From contig UCKS01000017.1 of assembly GCA_900473045.1 (NCBI GenBank), positions 1-64,000 on the forward strand: 64,000 bases of DNA. Reading direction: 5' to 3'. Of the stretch, positions 34,816-43,271 are shown piece by piece; the first letter of the stretch is position 1; each line of letters opens with the position of its first letter. The DNA comes from Hyphomicrobiales bacterium. Lineage in GTDB: Bacteria; Pseudomonadota; Alphaproteobacteria; Rhizobiales; Rhizobiaceae. The notes under the pieces are model-generated. The model did not search any database. It was not told where the DNA came from and worked only from the letters and a program-made list of their open reading frames with translations. The translations under genes were made by a program, and so were the position numbers.

Positions 34816-35184
34816 ATGAGCAACCCTATTTTGATCAGCGCCGCCATCACCGTCGCCACCGCCGCGCCTCTTGGCGCGGGGGCCCAAATCGCCAAGGCAG
34901 AGGACACCATGCCTATTCAATCAAGCACGCAGGCCCAGCCGCAAAACCATACCTATCTGGGTATGTGGGTCACCGGCGACGGCCGCATCCGTCAGGAACT
35001 GCTCGCTACCGGCTGCTACGACGAGGCCCGTGGTAATCGTCAAAGTGCCTACCTGAGCCGCTACGCCGTGACCGGCGAACACATCGACTACTCAGACGAC
35101 ACCAGCTTCACCGCCGATGGCACGTTTATCGATACCGACACGCTGCATCACGGCGGTATGATCGTTTACAGGGAAAAGCGTTAG
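34816..35184 (+). CDS. Atu4866-domain protein with signal peptide
   Basis: The 122-residue protein has a short N-terminal hydrophobic leader (ILISAAITVATAAPLGAGA, about residues 5-23). The Atu4866 domain follows (YLGMWVTGDGRIRQELLATG, YDEARG, VTGEHIDYSDDTSFTADG, LHHGGMIVY), a small lipocalin-like beta barrel known from Agrobacterium. GGAAGGAGG lies a few bases before the ATG. It ends the LysR-divergent cluster, and a hairpin with a T-rich tail follows. It probably binds a small hydrophobic ligand in the periplasm, but this is inference from the fold. Confidence 0.88.
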   Translation: MSNPILISAAITVATAAPLGAGAQIAKAEDTMPIQSSTQAQPQNHTYLGMWVTGDGRIRQELLATGCYDEARGNRQSAYLSRYAVTGEHIDYSDDTSFTADGTFIDTDTLHHGGMIVYREKR

Positions 35185-35314
35185 CTCTGCCAACTCCGTT
35201 TCAGCAGCTGTGACCTTGCCATCGCGTTTTGCCGTCGAGCAACCAGAAGATGTCGAGATCTTTAGCATCGGACATGATCGTTGGCCTGCAATCCACCTTT
35301 AAACTGGATAAAGC

Positions 35315-35350
35315 GGCGTCGCGACCTATCGCGCCGCCATTTTCGCTTGT
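35315..35350 (+). terminator. Probable terminator of the LysR-divergent cluster
   Basis: GGCG-T-CGCG (35315-35323) pairs with CGCG-C-CGCC (35330-35338), with one internal mismatch and a 6-base loop, followed by ATTTTCGCTTG. The rest of the 35185-35628 interval holds no gene I can support. It must contain the promoter of the KaiC-like operon. Confidence 0.55.
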
Positions 35351-35628
35351 TATCAATCCTACTCGTAAGCGATCAGTCAGCTGGCGGCCGCAAATCCGTC
35401 ATTGAGCCAAGTCCAAGCCAGAGTTAATGCACAGCCGCTCTATTGCTGATCGTCTTTCTCGCTGTGAGGCGGTTTATCCCGCAACGGTCGCTCCCACTTT
35501 CGCTCCCGCTAGGCGCCTACATCGTTGAAGTTTTGAGAAAGACACATATAAGAACAAGGCTGCTCTTCCCTGGATGATGCACGCCACCGATTTTCAATAT
35601 GCGCCGAGCATTTTAGCGGAAGACGAAC

Positions 35629-37071
35629 ATGCCCAAACAGAAGAAGTCAGCAGTTGTCAGCACCGGAATTGCAGGACTGAATGAAATCCTGCGCGGTGGC
35701 CTACCTGCGTCGAACCTCTACATGCTTCAGGGGGCGCCGGGATCGGGCAAGACAACAGCCGCGCTACAGTTTTTACGCACAGGGGTCGAGGCCGGCGAGA
35801 GCTGTATTTACGTAACGTTGTCTCAAACGGCCGCGGAGCTCGAGGCAATCGCCGTGTCGCACGGATGGACGCTCGACGGGATCCGGGTGGAAGAGTTGTC
35901 CACATCGGGCACCCTTAATGAGGCCGATGACCAGAGCATATTTCTGACCGCCGATCTCCGTCTGGACGAGACGAGAAAGACCATTGAAGCCGCAATCGAG
36001 GAACATAAGCCTCGCCGCCTTGTCTACGACTCCCTCCTTGAGATTCGACTAATTACCGGCGATAGCCCGCGCTTTCGCCGTGAACTGATCGGCTTCAAAT
36101 CGTTCCTTGCCAAAAAGAACGTTGTCGCACTGCTGCTCGACACACAGACGCCCGGCTACGACCGTAGCGGCGAGGAGGTCGAAGGGCTTGCCCACGGCGT
36201 TATCCGGTTCGACAAGTCGCTGGAGGAATATGGTGGCGTGCGCCGCCGTATCGAGGTCTCCAAGATGCGCGGCGTGCCGATTGCCGACGGCTATCACGAT
36301 ATGGCTATCCGTGAAGGCGAGGGCGTTGTCGTGTTTCCACGCATCATGCCCAGCGCTGCATCAGAAAGCTCCAAGCCGCAGCTCATCAAATCCGGGGTTG
36401 CCGAACTTGACGAAATGTTCGGCGGTGGCCAGGAGCCTGGAACGACTACATTGGTCATCGGGCAGTCAGGCACTGGTAAATCGACGATGTCTTCCCTTTA
36501 TGCGACGGCGGCGCTTGAACGCGGAGAGAATGTCGCTCTTTTTCTATTCGAGGAGCGGCTGGAAACCTTCTTTCGTCGGTCCGAAGGTTTGGGCATGGAG
36601 CTCAGGCAGTTTCACAAAGATGGCAAGCTCATCCTGCGAGATTTCAATCCCAACGAAATCTCGCCCGGCGAGTTTGGCCAGATCGTCCAGGATGCCGTCA
36701 CACAAAACAAATCACGAGTCGTGGTCATCGACAGTCTGACGGGATACCTGAACTCTCTACCCCATCGCGAGAAAGCGGTTCGAGACATCCAGTCGTTGTT
36801 GAAATACCTTGCTCGTTCGGGTGTTCTGACGATGCTGATCGTTGCTCAGCACGGTCTGATCGGTCAGAATGTCGGCATCGACGTGGATGTGAGCTTTCTC
36901 GGCGACACCGGTCTGCTGCTGCGGATCATGGAACACGAAGGGCGCCTTCGCCGAAATATTACCGTCGTCAAAAAGCGTCACGGTCCGCACGATCTTAATA
37001 TTCGTGAACTGATCATCGAAAGCGGTCGCGTCAGTGTGGTCGCATATAATCCCCTACCTGATCCGAAATGA
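35629..37071 (+). CDS. KaiC-like double RecA-domain ATPase
   Basis: The 480-residue protein has two RecA/KaiC domains. Walker A1 is GAPGSGKTT (residues 35-43) and Walker A2 is GQSGTGKST (about 280). Walker B-type segments are RLVYDSLLE and VVVIDSLTGYL. In cyanobacteria KaiC is the clock ATPase and autokinase. Outside them, homologues act in stress or signalling without KaiA. The region matching the KaiC phosphosites reads VSFLGDTGLLLR, which keeps a serine but not the adjacent threonine. The stop overlaps the start of an HWE kinase gene (ATGA), so the two proteins are made together and probably interact. Confidence 0.9.
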   Translation: MPKQKKSAVVSTGIAGLNEILRGGLPASNLYMLQGAPGSGKTTAALQFLRTGVEAGESCIYVTLSQTAAELEAIAVSHGWTLDGIRVEELSTSGTLNEADDQSIFLTADLRLDETRKTIEAAIEEHKPRRLVYDSLLEIRLITGDSPRFRRELIGFKSFLAKKNVVALLLDTQTPGYDRSGEEVEGLAHGVIRFDKSLEEYGGVRRRIEVSKMRGVPIADGYHDMAIREGEGVVVFPRIMPSAASESSKPQLIKSGVAELDEMFGGGQEPGTTTLVIGQSGTGKSTMSSLYATAALERGENVALFLFEERLETFFRRSEGLGMELRQFHKDGKLILRDFNPNEISPGEFGQIVQDAVTQNKSRVVVIDSLTGYLNSLPHREKAVRDIQSLLKYLARSGVLTMLIVAQHGLIGQNVGIDVDVSFLGDTGLLLRIMEHEGRLRRNITVVKKRHGPHDLNIRELIIESGRVSVVAYNPLPDPK

Positions 37072-38111
37072 AGGCGGTCCCCACCGAAAGTGAACTGGAC
37101 TGGGTGCTCGTCCTTGCTCCCTTTCGCAAGGACGCCGATTACGTCGCAGCCTCTCTTCGTGAACAGAAGATCGAGGTCAAGGCCGCCAAGGCGGACGGAG
37201 ATCTGGTCGAGCACCTCTCTTTGTCTCCGGGCATCATCGTCATTACCCACGAGGCCCTTAACCCGCAGGTTGTTGCGCGCATTGCCAAGCATCTCGCCGA
37301 GCAGCCCGACTGGTCAGAAGTGCCGATCATCGTCCTTTTGGAGCGCGCGGCGGCGATTGCACGAATTCGCAGTCAATTGCTGAATTCCTTGCCCGGCTCG
37401 CGTCTCTTGTTTTACACGCGTCCGATCGCGCCATTGGAGCTTGTAAACGGGATCCAGTCGAACCTTTTGGTGCGGCTGCGCCAACGCCAGGTCCGGGATT
37501 CCATCGAGCGCGAACGAGAGCTGCGACTGGAGCTCAATCACCGGGTAAAAAACATTCTAGCGAGTGTAACGTCGATCTTCCAGATGACACGCCGCGGCGC
37601 CACGTCCGTTGAGGGACTGGCGAGCGATTTCGCCGGTCGGCTCCAGGCACTATCCAACGTCCACAGCGCTGTGTTTGAGGCCGGCGGCGAGGAGGTCTCG
37701 CTTTCAGCTGTCGTTGAACTGACCGTTTCTCCATACAACAGTGATGGCGTGAGCCGCATTAATGTCAGTGGGCCGGATATTGTCATCAACCGGGAAGCTG
37801 GAACGACGATCGCGCTTTGCCTCCACGAACTGATAACGAACGCCATTAAATATGGCGCGCTTTCGCTCCCTGAGGGGCACGTTGAACTCGTGTGGTCAAT
37901 TGCCAAAAACAACAGTGACGAATTTTTCGTGAGCTGGACCGAGGTTGGCGGGCCGGCGGTACGAGAACCGACCAGACAGGGCTACGGAACGCGATATGTC
38001 CGCTCCGCGCTGGGATCGTTATTCGGTACGGTTCCTGAGGTCATATTCGCTCCGGAAGGTTTTCGTTTCGTAGTCAAGGGGCCTCTTAGCCGAATTTCAG
38101 CACAGAAGTGA
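37068..38111 (+). CDS. HWE-family histidine kinase with N-terminal pseudo-receiver
   Basis: The 347-residue protein begins with a receiver-like alpha/beta domain (about residues 5-125) in which the usual phospho-aspartate strand reads GIIVITHEAL, so it lacks the acceptor Asp. Then comes a HisKA_2/HWE dimerisation segment with the phospho-histidine in LELNHRVKNILAS (about residue 158). The HATPase part has HELITNAIKYGALS and the HWE-specific W-x-E (SWTEVGGP). There is no membrane segment. It overlaps the KaiC-like gene by four bases, so its pseudo-receiver may sense the state of that ATPase. HWE kinases often feed the PhyR-EcfG stress pathway. Confidence 0.9.
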   Translation: MKAVPTESELDWVLVLAPFRKDADYVAASLREQKIEVKAAKADGDLVEHLSLSPGIIVITHEALNPQVVARIAKHLAEQPDWSEVPIIVLLERAAAIARIRSQLLNSLPGSRLLFYTRPIAPLELVNGIQSNLLVRLRQRQVRDSIERERELRLELNHRVKNILASVTSIFQMTRRGATSVEGLASDFAGRLQALSNVHSAVFEAGGEEVSLSAVVELTVSPYNSDGVSRINVSGPDIVINREAGTTIALCLHELITNAIKYGALSLPEGHVELVWSIAKNNSDEFFVSWTEVGGPAVREPTRQGYGTRYVRSALGSLFGTVPEVIFAPEGFRFVVKGPLSRISAQK

Positions 38112-38271
38112 TTGTGACATTTCCGTCAATCACGGGTTGAAAAGGCCTTTGTCATAACCCCCTGAAAAATTAACCAGCTTCTCTTCGGATCAATTTGCAT
38201 TTCTGCGCGTTCATCCGGCTCGCACATATAAAAAAAGACATATCGATAGCGTCAAGTGGAGAGTGTGAGGG

Positions 38272-38643
38272 ATGACGCAAGAGGGGATCACGGTGATGGT
38301 CGTAGAAGACGAGGCGCTCGTCCGGCTGGACATCGCCATTTCGCTTGAGAATGAAGGTTTCCTCGTGCTCGAAGCTTCGAATGCGGATGACGCCATCGAC
38401 ATGCTGAACGCACATCCGGAGATCCGATTGATGTTCACCGACATTGACATGCCGGGCAGCATGGACGGATTGAGGCTGGCAGCTGCCGTTCGCAACAGGT
38501 GGCCCCCTGTCAAGATCATCGTGGCTTCCGGCCACCGCCAAATGAGTGACAAACTCTTGCCGGTTGAAGGCAGGTTTTTCAGCAAGCCGTACGACCATGC
38601 CCGCGTTATTGCGACCATGAGGGAAATGCTGGCCGCAGCCTAG
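38272..38643 (+). CDS. Single-domain response regulator
   Basis: The 123-residue receiver has VVEDEALVRLD with the acidic pair, the phospho-aspartate in MFTDIDMPGS, the conserved T/S position in IVASGH and the lysine in FFSKPYD. It has no output domain. The gene follows the KaiC/HWE kinase pair by 160 bases on the same strand and is a likely phospho-acceptor for that kinase. It is closely related to the receiver at 30949. A second possible role is as phosphate sink in a branched relay. Confidence 0.9.
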   Translation: MTQEGITVMVVEDEALVRLDIAISLENEGFLVLEASNADDAIDMLNAHPEIRLMFTDIDMPGSMDGLRLAAAVRNRWPPVKIIVASGHRQMSDKLLPVEGRFFSKPYDHARVIATMREMLAAA

Positions 38644-38869
38644 GCATGCAGCGCGGTGGAGAGCCCCATTTACAGGCAGCCTTCGCATTGATGAATTCCC
38701 TGGAATTGTCCGCCGGATCCTTTTGTTTTCATGAACAAATAAGCGAAATGGACGAGCCGCCGGTTCGGAGCCTTTCAAGGCGCCTGGTTTGCATGGGGGA
38801 TATCTCAAGGATCCGGCCTAGGCGGCGAGGTAACCGCCCTAGATGCATTTTGCAAAACAGGAGAAAACA

Positions 38870-39010
38870 ATGAAGATCCGGAAATTCAGCCTGTTCGAAG
38901 CAAGTTGGTCAAGTCGCCGCGCCAGGATGCGGATTTCTTTCGCGGAAATCTAATCGATAAAAGGCATGGCGGCCCGGTCACCATCGGTTACGGCTGCTAC
39001 GCACAGGGCC
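38870..39010 (+). pseudogene. Remnant of an unidentified small enzyme or cupin-like gene
   Basis: AGGAG precedes ATG 38870 (MKIRKFSLFEA). After about 11 codons a one-base change moves the sensible reading to the next frame (LVKSPRQDADFFRGNLIDKR, then HGGPVTIGYGCYAQG). The gene is then cut off by the 3' end of the GFA gene at 39010. The restored sequence looks like the N-terminus of a cupin-type protein, but this is a guess. As written, only a 27-residue peptide could be made. Confidence 0.4.
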
Positions 39011-39384
39011 TATGTTTTGTCTTCGTCGAACTGCTCAGCGCCTTCCAAGGGCCCAAGCCAAGGCTCCCTACGCTTAATCCAGAGTTCGTAGGTTGGCACA
39101 AGTCCTGTTGGCGCGTCGCGCAGGCTCCCTAGCTTGATCTCCGCCTCATGTTCATCGACAGAGAAGAGGCGCGAACCGCACTCAGGACAAAATCGTCGGC
39201 CGTCGTGATCCGTGGTAAAGCCCTCGCTCGAAAATTGCTCGGAGGGCCAGACCCCGAAATACGTGAAAGCCGATCCGCTTTCCTGTCGGCAGTCCGTACA
39301 GTGGCATAGCCCAACCCGAGTAGGTTCGCCTTCGACCGAGAATTTCACCTTGCCGCAGTGGCAGCCGCCTGTTCGCTTGAGCAT
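39010..39384 (-). CDS. GFA-family (glutathione-dependent formaldehyde-activating-like) zinc protein
   Basis: The 124-residue protein has the complete set of zinc ligands of the GFA/CENP-V fold: GGCHCGKVKFSV, CHCTDCRQESGSAF and FCPECGSRLFSV. Most members of this family do not act on formaldehyde and have unknown roles. The ATG at 39384 is preceded by GAGGAGAAGG. An EcfG-like promoter lies 21 bases upstream, so stress expression is likely. A decayed paralogue lies at 29865-30353. The family is intact here in length and motifs. Confidence 0.88.
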   Translation of the reverse strand: MLKRTGGCHCGKVKFSVEGEPTRVGLCHCTDCRQESGSAFTYFGVWPSEQFSSEGFTTDHDGRRFCPECGSRLFSVDEHEAEIKLGSLRDAPTGLVPTYELWIKRREPWLGPLEGAEQFDEDKT

Positions 39385-39405
39385 GTCCTTCTCCTCTCTG
39401 TCGTG

Positions 39406-39430
39406 AACCCATCAGAAACGTTCAAGTTCC
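39406..39430 (-). promoter_or_regulatory. EcfG-like promoter of the GFA gene
   Basis: On the minus strand GGAAC (39430-39426), 16 bases, GGTT (39409-39406). It ends 21 bases before the ATG at 39384. One mismatch to consensus. Confidence 0.45.
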
Positions 39431-39472
39431 TCGATGTCAGAATATTGACCCAAGGGGATCGTTTACGGGCGC

Positions 39473-39748
39473 TCAACCGAGTTCCTGAGCAAGCCGTATG
39501 AGAAGGCCTTCGGGTCCGCGGATGTAGCAGAGCTTGTAGGCGTCCTCATATCGGACGACATCGCCGACAAGCTGGGCGCCGTGCGTGCGCAGCCTCTCGA
39601 CTGTGTCGTCGACATCATCGACTGTGAACATGGTCGCCCAGACCGGTGACACGGGCGGCCCACTCGCCCTCTATCGGCGCCCGATCTTCGAGTTCCAGGC
39701 CCAGCTCCTGAAAAAAGTCCCGATGTTGTCCATTCGCTTGAGCGCCAT
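39473..39748 (-). pseudogene. VOC/glyoxalase-family gene with internal deletions
   Basis: CGGAGGGGAG precedes ATG 39748 (MALKRMDNIG). The sequence then jumps into FFQELGLELEDRAPIEGEWA and VTGLGD, and after another jump to MFTVDDVDDTVERLR, GDVVRYEDAYKLCYIRGPEG and LAQELG. Compared with full-length VOC proteins of about 140-150 residues, roughly 20 residues are missing after the start and about 55 in the middle. The parts lie in different frames. The metal ligands of the central strands are lost, so it is dead. Confidence 0.75.
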
Positions 39749-39962
39749 GCTCTCCCCTCCGTTTTCGTTCCGATTTCCATCTAGGAAGTGGATGGCCCAT
39801 GGTTCCCGACATGGCTATCAAAATCTTTAGGGAAAATATTCATATGATGTCACCCTTGCCAGCGTCGTGCTGTTATTGATTCCATTTGACGAATATGGTC
39901 GGCGCTGCGCCAGGCGGATTGACCGCTCGGCGTCTAAAAATACTTTGATCGATGGGGTGTAG

Positions 39963-41036
39963 ATGTCTATTTCCGGTGACCAGCAACACGAGGGGCAGGT
40001 ACAAGGCCGTCTGCAGCAGTTAGAAGCTGATGTCGAAGCTGCGCAGGCGGGACATATTGCTGCAGCTTTTCTTGCCGCGATCGTCGAGTCCTCCGACGAT
40101 GCGATCGTCAGCAAGACTCTCAACGGCGTCATCACGACCTGGAATAAAGGCGCCGAGCGCCTTTTCGGCTATGCGGCCGACGAGGCAATCGGCAAGCCGA
40201 TCACGATCGTCATTCCACCCGATCGCCTAGACGAGGAACCAGCCATTCTGGCCCGCATCCAGGCCGGCGAACGCGTCGATCACTTCGAGACGATACGACG
40301 ACGTAAAGACGGTAGCCTGATCGATATTTCTCTCACCATCTCACCTATTCGGGACGGCAACGGAAAGATCATCGGCGCATCGAAGATCGCCCGCGATATC
40401 TCAGAGCGCAAGCGAGCTGCCGAGCATCAGGAACTTTTGCTTCGAGAAATGCATCACCGCGTAAAAAACCTATTCGCCATTACCGGCAGCATCATCACCC
40501 TTGCGGCAAGGACGGCAACGACGACTGCTGAGCTGGCCGCCGGGATGAAGGACAGATTGGTGGCTCTGTCCCGAGCGCATGAGATGACATTGCCAAGCCC
40601 GAACGCTGAGGCTGCGACCGGCGGACCGCAGACCACGCTGTTCCGGCTTTTGTCGAGTATTCTCGCGCCCTATGAGCGGGACGGTGCCAATCGTTGGGAG
40701 CTAGCCGGAGATGACATCGACGTTAGCGGCAACAAGATTACAGATTTCGCGCTGCTGTTCCATGAATTCGCAACCAACGCCGCGAAATATGGTGCGCTGT
40801 CCGTCGAAGAGGGGAAGCTGGATATCGGAGTGACGCAGAAGGGCGAAATCCTGGATATCGTCTGGCTCGAGAGCAACGGTCCCCAACACGTTCCGTCGCA
40901 GACACACTCGATCGGTTTTGGAAGCCGGCTCGAGCAGATAATCGGAAAGAGCCTCGGGGTCGATATCTCGCGCGAGTGGATGTCGAACGGCCTCTCAATT
41001 CGACTGTCCGTTCCCCTCGGCGTTATCAGCGATTAA
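39963..41036 (+). CDS. PAS-domain HWE histidine kinase
   Basis: The 357-residue soluble kinase starts with a short coiled segment. One PAS domain follows at about residues 38-145 (IVESSDDAIVSKTLNGVITT, WNKGAERLFGYAADEAIGKP, and a PAC end ISERKRAAEHQ). Next comes an HWE dimerisation motif with the phospho-histidine in REMHHRVKNLFAI (about residue 165), then HEFATNAAKYGALS and the W-x-E signature (VWLESNGP). It lacks a transmembrane region, so it senses a cytoplasmic signal such as a redox cue or ligand. In alphaproteobacteria such kinases often phosphorylate PhyR or single receivers. Orphan in position. Confidence 0.92.
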   Translation: MSISGDQQHEGQVQGRLQQLEADVEAAQAGHIAAAFLAAIVESSDDAIVSKTLNGVITTWNKGAERLFGYAADEAIGKPITIVIPPDRLDEEPAILARIQAGERVDHFETIRRRKDGSLIDISLTISPIRDGNGKIIGASKIARDISERKRAAEHQELLLREMHHRVKNLFAITGSIITLAARTATTTAELAAGMKDRLVALSRAHEMTLPSPNAEAATGGPQTTLFRLLSSILAPYERDGANRWELAGDDIDVSGNKITDFALLFHEFATNAAKYGALSVEEGKLDIGVTQKGEILDIVWLESNGPQHVPSQTHSIGFGSRLEQIIGKSLGVDISREWMSNGLSIRLSVPLGVISD

Positions 41037-41729
41037 AACCACGCAGCGCAGTTGGCCCGCGCGTCAACCGGCCGCACCGGGTCGCGGACCTTTGCGCCGA
41101 CCGACGCGTCGGTTGACCGTTCGAACCGATCAGCGATTTTCTGTCCTTCCAGGTAAGCGCGTCCATCAAGTCGCTAATTAGACAATTAATGACGCCCCTT
41201 GCGACGACCTCTGCGCTAGAAGGAATGGCAATCTTTTTACGACGTTGTCGCGCGATCGATCCTCGTCAGTTTTCGACAAGAGTTCACCACATTGCCCGGT
41301 CCATTTGTAGACAGGCACGCGGGGGTAACTGCCCGAGAGGCCTACTGCAAAAGAATGGGATGGAAAGAGAGTGCTGACTAAAGTTCGAAGAGCCTCCGAA
41401 GTTTACTGGAGCCCACAATGACCGCTGCGAAACATTCTCGCATGAAGGCCGACATCAGCTTTACCCAAGGCGTCTGGGAGGTCGCCGGCGGTGTCTCAGG
41501 ATGACCCCGATAGGATGATGTCGGTGGTGCTGTACGCGGCAGTGCATCCTAATGTATTAATTGCTGCGAGAGGAAGTGCGGAAATCAAACCGGATCAAAG
41601 TTTACCCTTGCGCGCTGCGGGTCCCGCGGTCGGCCATGTTGAGCGAAATCCAGTACTTCGATCGATAAAAATATTTGTGCGTTCAGGCCAACGTCCACGA
41701 TATCAATCTCTGCCAGGTGAAGCCGTTTC
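41037..41729. other. Long stretch without a supported gene
   Basis: A 28-codon frame at 41418-41504 (MTAAKHSRMKADISFTQGVW) has a GGAG six bases before its ATG. It ends early and resembles nothing known, so it may be another remnant. A frame at 41491-41733 has no start signal. I see no RNA gene or repeat. Confidence 0.35.
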
Positions 41730-41972
41730 TTAGTCGATAACCTCGGTCTCGCCATCCACCTTCGTCCAGGTCAACGACCACTCGTCGATGCTGCCTTCGT
41801 TGTGGGTATAGGTGCCGTGGTCCGCGACTTCCGCGTCGATGGTGATAAATTCCGGCGGCGCCAATCCGGGAAGATCCATGACGCGCAAATAGTCACGAAG
41901 TTCCGCCAAGTCGGTGACGTGCTGGACGTCCTTGCGTCCCGGCATTTTGATGGTCCAATCGTAGATGGTCAT
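41730..41972 (-). CDS. Small hypothetical protein
   Basis: The 80-residue protein (MTIYDWTIKMPGRKDVQHVT; PEFITIDAEVADHGTYTHNE; IDEWSLTWTKVDGETEVID) is acidic, has no membrane segment or signal peptide, and suggests a small beta-rich fold. Its ATG overlaps the stop of the gene before it (ATGA), so it is translated by coupling. There is no strong ribosome binding site of its own. The family is not recognised. Confidence 0.65.
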   Translation of the reverse strand: MTIYDWTIKMPGRKDVQHVTDLAELRDYLRVMDLPGLAPPEFITIDAEVADHGTYTHNEGSIDEWSLTWTKVDGETEVID

Positions 41973-42264
41973 GTTTTTTCTCGCTCATCTACAAAGGCCT
42001 TGACCAATCCATCTGCCGAGGGGAAGGTGCCGAAGTCGTTGGCATTGCCGCTGTCTGCCAGCGGGTCGTCAGTAATATCTGGGTCCTCGGCATGGGCGAG
42101 GCGCAGATTTTTCAGCACCTTTTCCATAGCTGTGATCGTTTCATGGTGTCCCAGCCGTGCGTGGTCGCCAGATCAAGGACCATCCGCAGCGGACCCTCAA
42201 CGTCTTCCTGGCAGACCAGGTGACGATCTTCATGGGAAGCAGGGTACTTGGGCGTGTTGATCAT
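41969..42264 (-). pseudogene. Small hypothetical protein, one-base frameshift
   Basis: AAAAGGAGG lies seven bases before the ATG at 42264. The first frame reads MINTPKYPASHEDRHLVCQE and LATTHGWDT. Near 42143-42147 one base is missing, and the next frame continues HETITAMEKVLKNLRLAHAE and FGTFPSADGLVKAFVDE to a TGA that overlaps the next gene's ATG. The restored protein would be about 98 residues. An EcfG-like promoter precedes it. The function is unknown. Confidence 0.75.
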
Positions 42265-42285
42265 CGTCGTGCCTCCTTTTCCCGA

Positions 42286-42310
42286 AACCAGACTACGGAC
42301 GAAATGTTCC
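42286..42310 (-). promoter_or_regulatory. EcfG-like promoter
   Basis: On the minus strand GGAAC (42310-42306), 16 bases, GGTT (42289-42286), ending 21 bases before ATG 42264. One mismatch in the -10 box. Confidence 0.45.
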
Positions 42311-42315
42311 GGCGA

Positions 42316-42489
42316 CTACTTTGGCGGGGAGTTCAGCTTTTCGGCCAACCTTAACTCCCGTAGGCGCTGAGTTTTGCGGGCGTCGGCTTCGCGACGTTCC
42401 CTGATCGTCTCCTCAGCAATAGCTTTGGACTGCTCGAAGTTTCCATAAGGGGATGTTCCGCGCTTGCGTCTCGGTTTGCGCTCTTCCAA
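42316..42489 (-). CDS. Small basic helical protein with TTG start
   Basis: The 57-residue product reads MEERKPRRKRGTSPYGNFEQ, SKAIAEETIRERREADARKT and QRLRELRLAEKLNSPPK. It is a charged, helical protein, possibly nucleic-acid binding or coiled coil. The TTG start is supported by AGGAGG six bases upstream and by its position 10 bases after the response-regulator gene on the same strand. No ATG exists in frame. No family was recognised. Confidence 0.65.
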   Translation of the reverse strand: MEERKPRRKRGTSPYGNFEQSKAIAEETIRERREADARKTQRLRELRLAEKLNSPPK

Positions 42490-42499
42490 TTGAAACCTC

Positions 42500-42877
42500 C
42501 TATGCTTGGCTGGCCACCTTTGCTTTGGCCTGTGTGAGTGCTGCGATTAACTCGTCGGGAATGCAGGGTTTTGAAACCCAAAGTCCATGGAGAAATGCCG
42601 GATCTGCATCCTCCTTGCTTGAGCCCGAACAAACGACGAAGGGAATACCCTTGTTCCTCAAAAGCATTGCAACGTCGGAGCACGGTCCATCCTTTAGGCG
42701 GACATCCAAAAGGGCAACGTTGGGGGTATTTGACCGGAGCCATTCGTGGGCGGAAGCGCACGAGGAAAATATCGTGATCTGCATAAAGCCAGCACGCTCG
42801 ACGATTTCATCGTGATCCAAAGCGATGAGCGGCTCGTCTTCAAGAATAAGGATCGATTTGGCTGTTCTGGCGTCCAT
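42500..42877 (-). CDS. Single-domain response regulator
   Basis: The 125-residue receiver has the acidic pair in LILEDEPLIAL, the phospho-aspartate in VALLDVRLKDG, the T/S position in FVVCSGSS and the lysine in WVSKPCIP. The ATG at 42877 follows GAGAGGAG. The longer frame to 42970 has no signal of its own. It is closely related to the receiver at 52588 (LDVRLKDG/LDVYLKDG; CSGSS/CSGGS), so the two are paralogues. The next gene (TTG start) is co-transcribed. Confidence 0.9.
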   Translation of the reverse strand: MDARTAKSILILEDEPLIALDHDEIVERAGFMQITIFSSCASAHEWLRSNTPNVALLDVRLKDGPCSDVAMLLRNKGIPFVVCSGSSKEDADPAFLHGLWVSKPCIPDELIAALTQAKAKVASQA

Positions 42878-43271
42878 TGGGGTCTCCTCTCTGACCCGTA
42901 GGTGTTTCAACAACTCAGGATTAAAGAGACGAATTCGTGCGATAACAATAAAATATTTTATACACATCACATTTTTTGCTGGGGAAGTATCTGTTTACGG
43001 TCGGGTCAGTTTAGTGGCGCACCGCCGGCCAGTAGTCCCAATAATCGCGCGCCAGGTGCTCCATGCAGGTCGTCACGTCGTTCCGAGCCAAGCACCCTGC
43101 CGTTAACCGATGAGGGGCTTTGTGCGTTCAGGACGCCTGCGAGGACCACCTAACAATAATTCAGCCACAGGGAGAATGGAACGATGAGACGCATCCTGGA
43201 GTTGTTGCGGGGAAATAAGAGGAAATTCTGAAGAGCATCACTTTACCAAACGGCCTTAAAAGGCGTCATGC
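42878..43271. other. Intergenic region with a possible stress promoter
   Basis: An AT-rich stretch near 42950 probably holds the promoter of the receiver gene at 42877. On the plus strand GGAAC (43178-43182), 17 bases, AGTT (43200-43203) resembles the stress promoter and lies 68 bases before the small gene at 43272. A 15-codon frame at 43163-43210 is not claimed. Confidence 0.35.
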
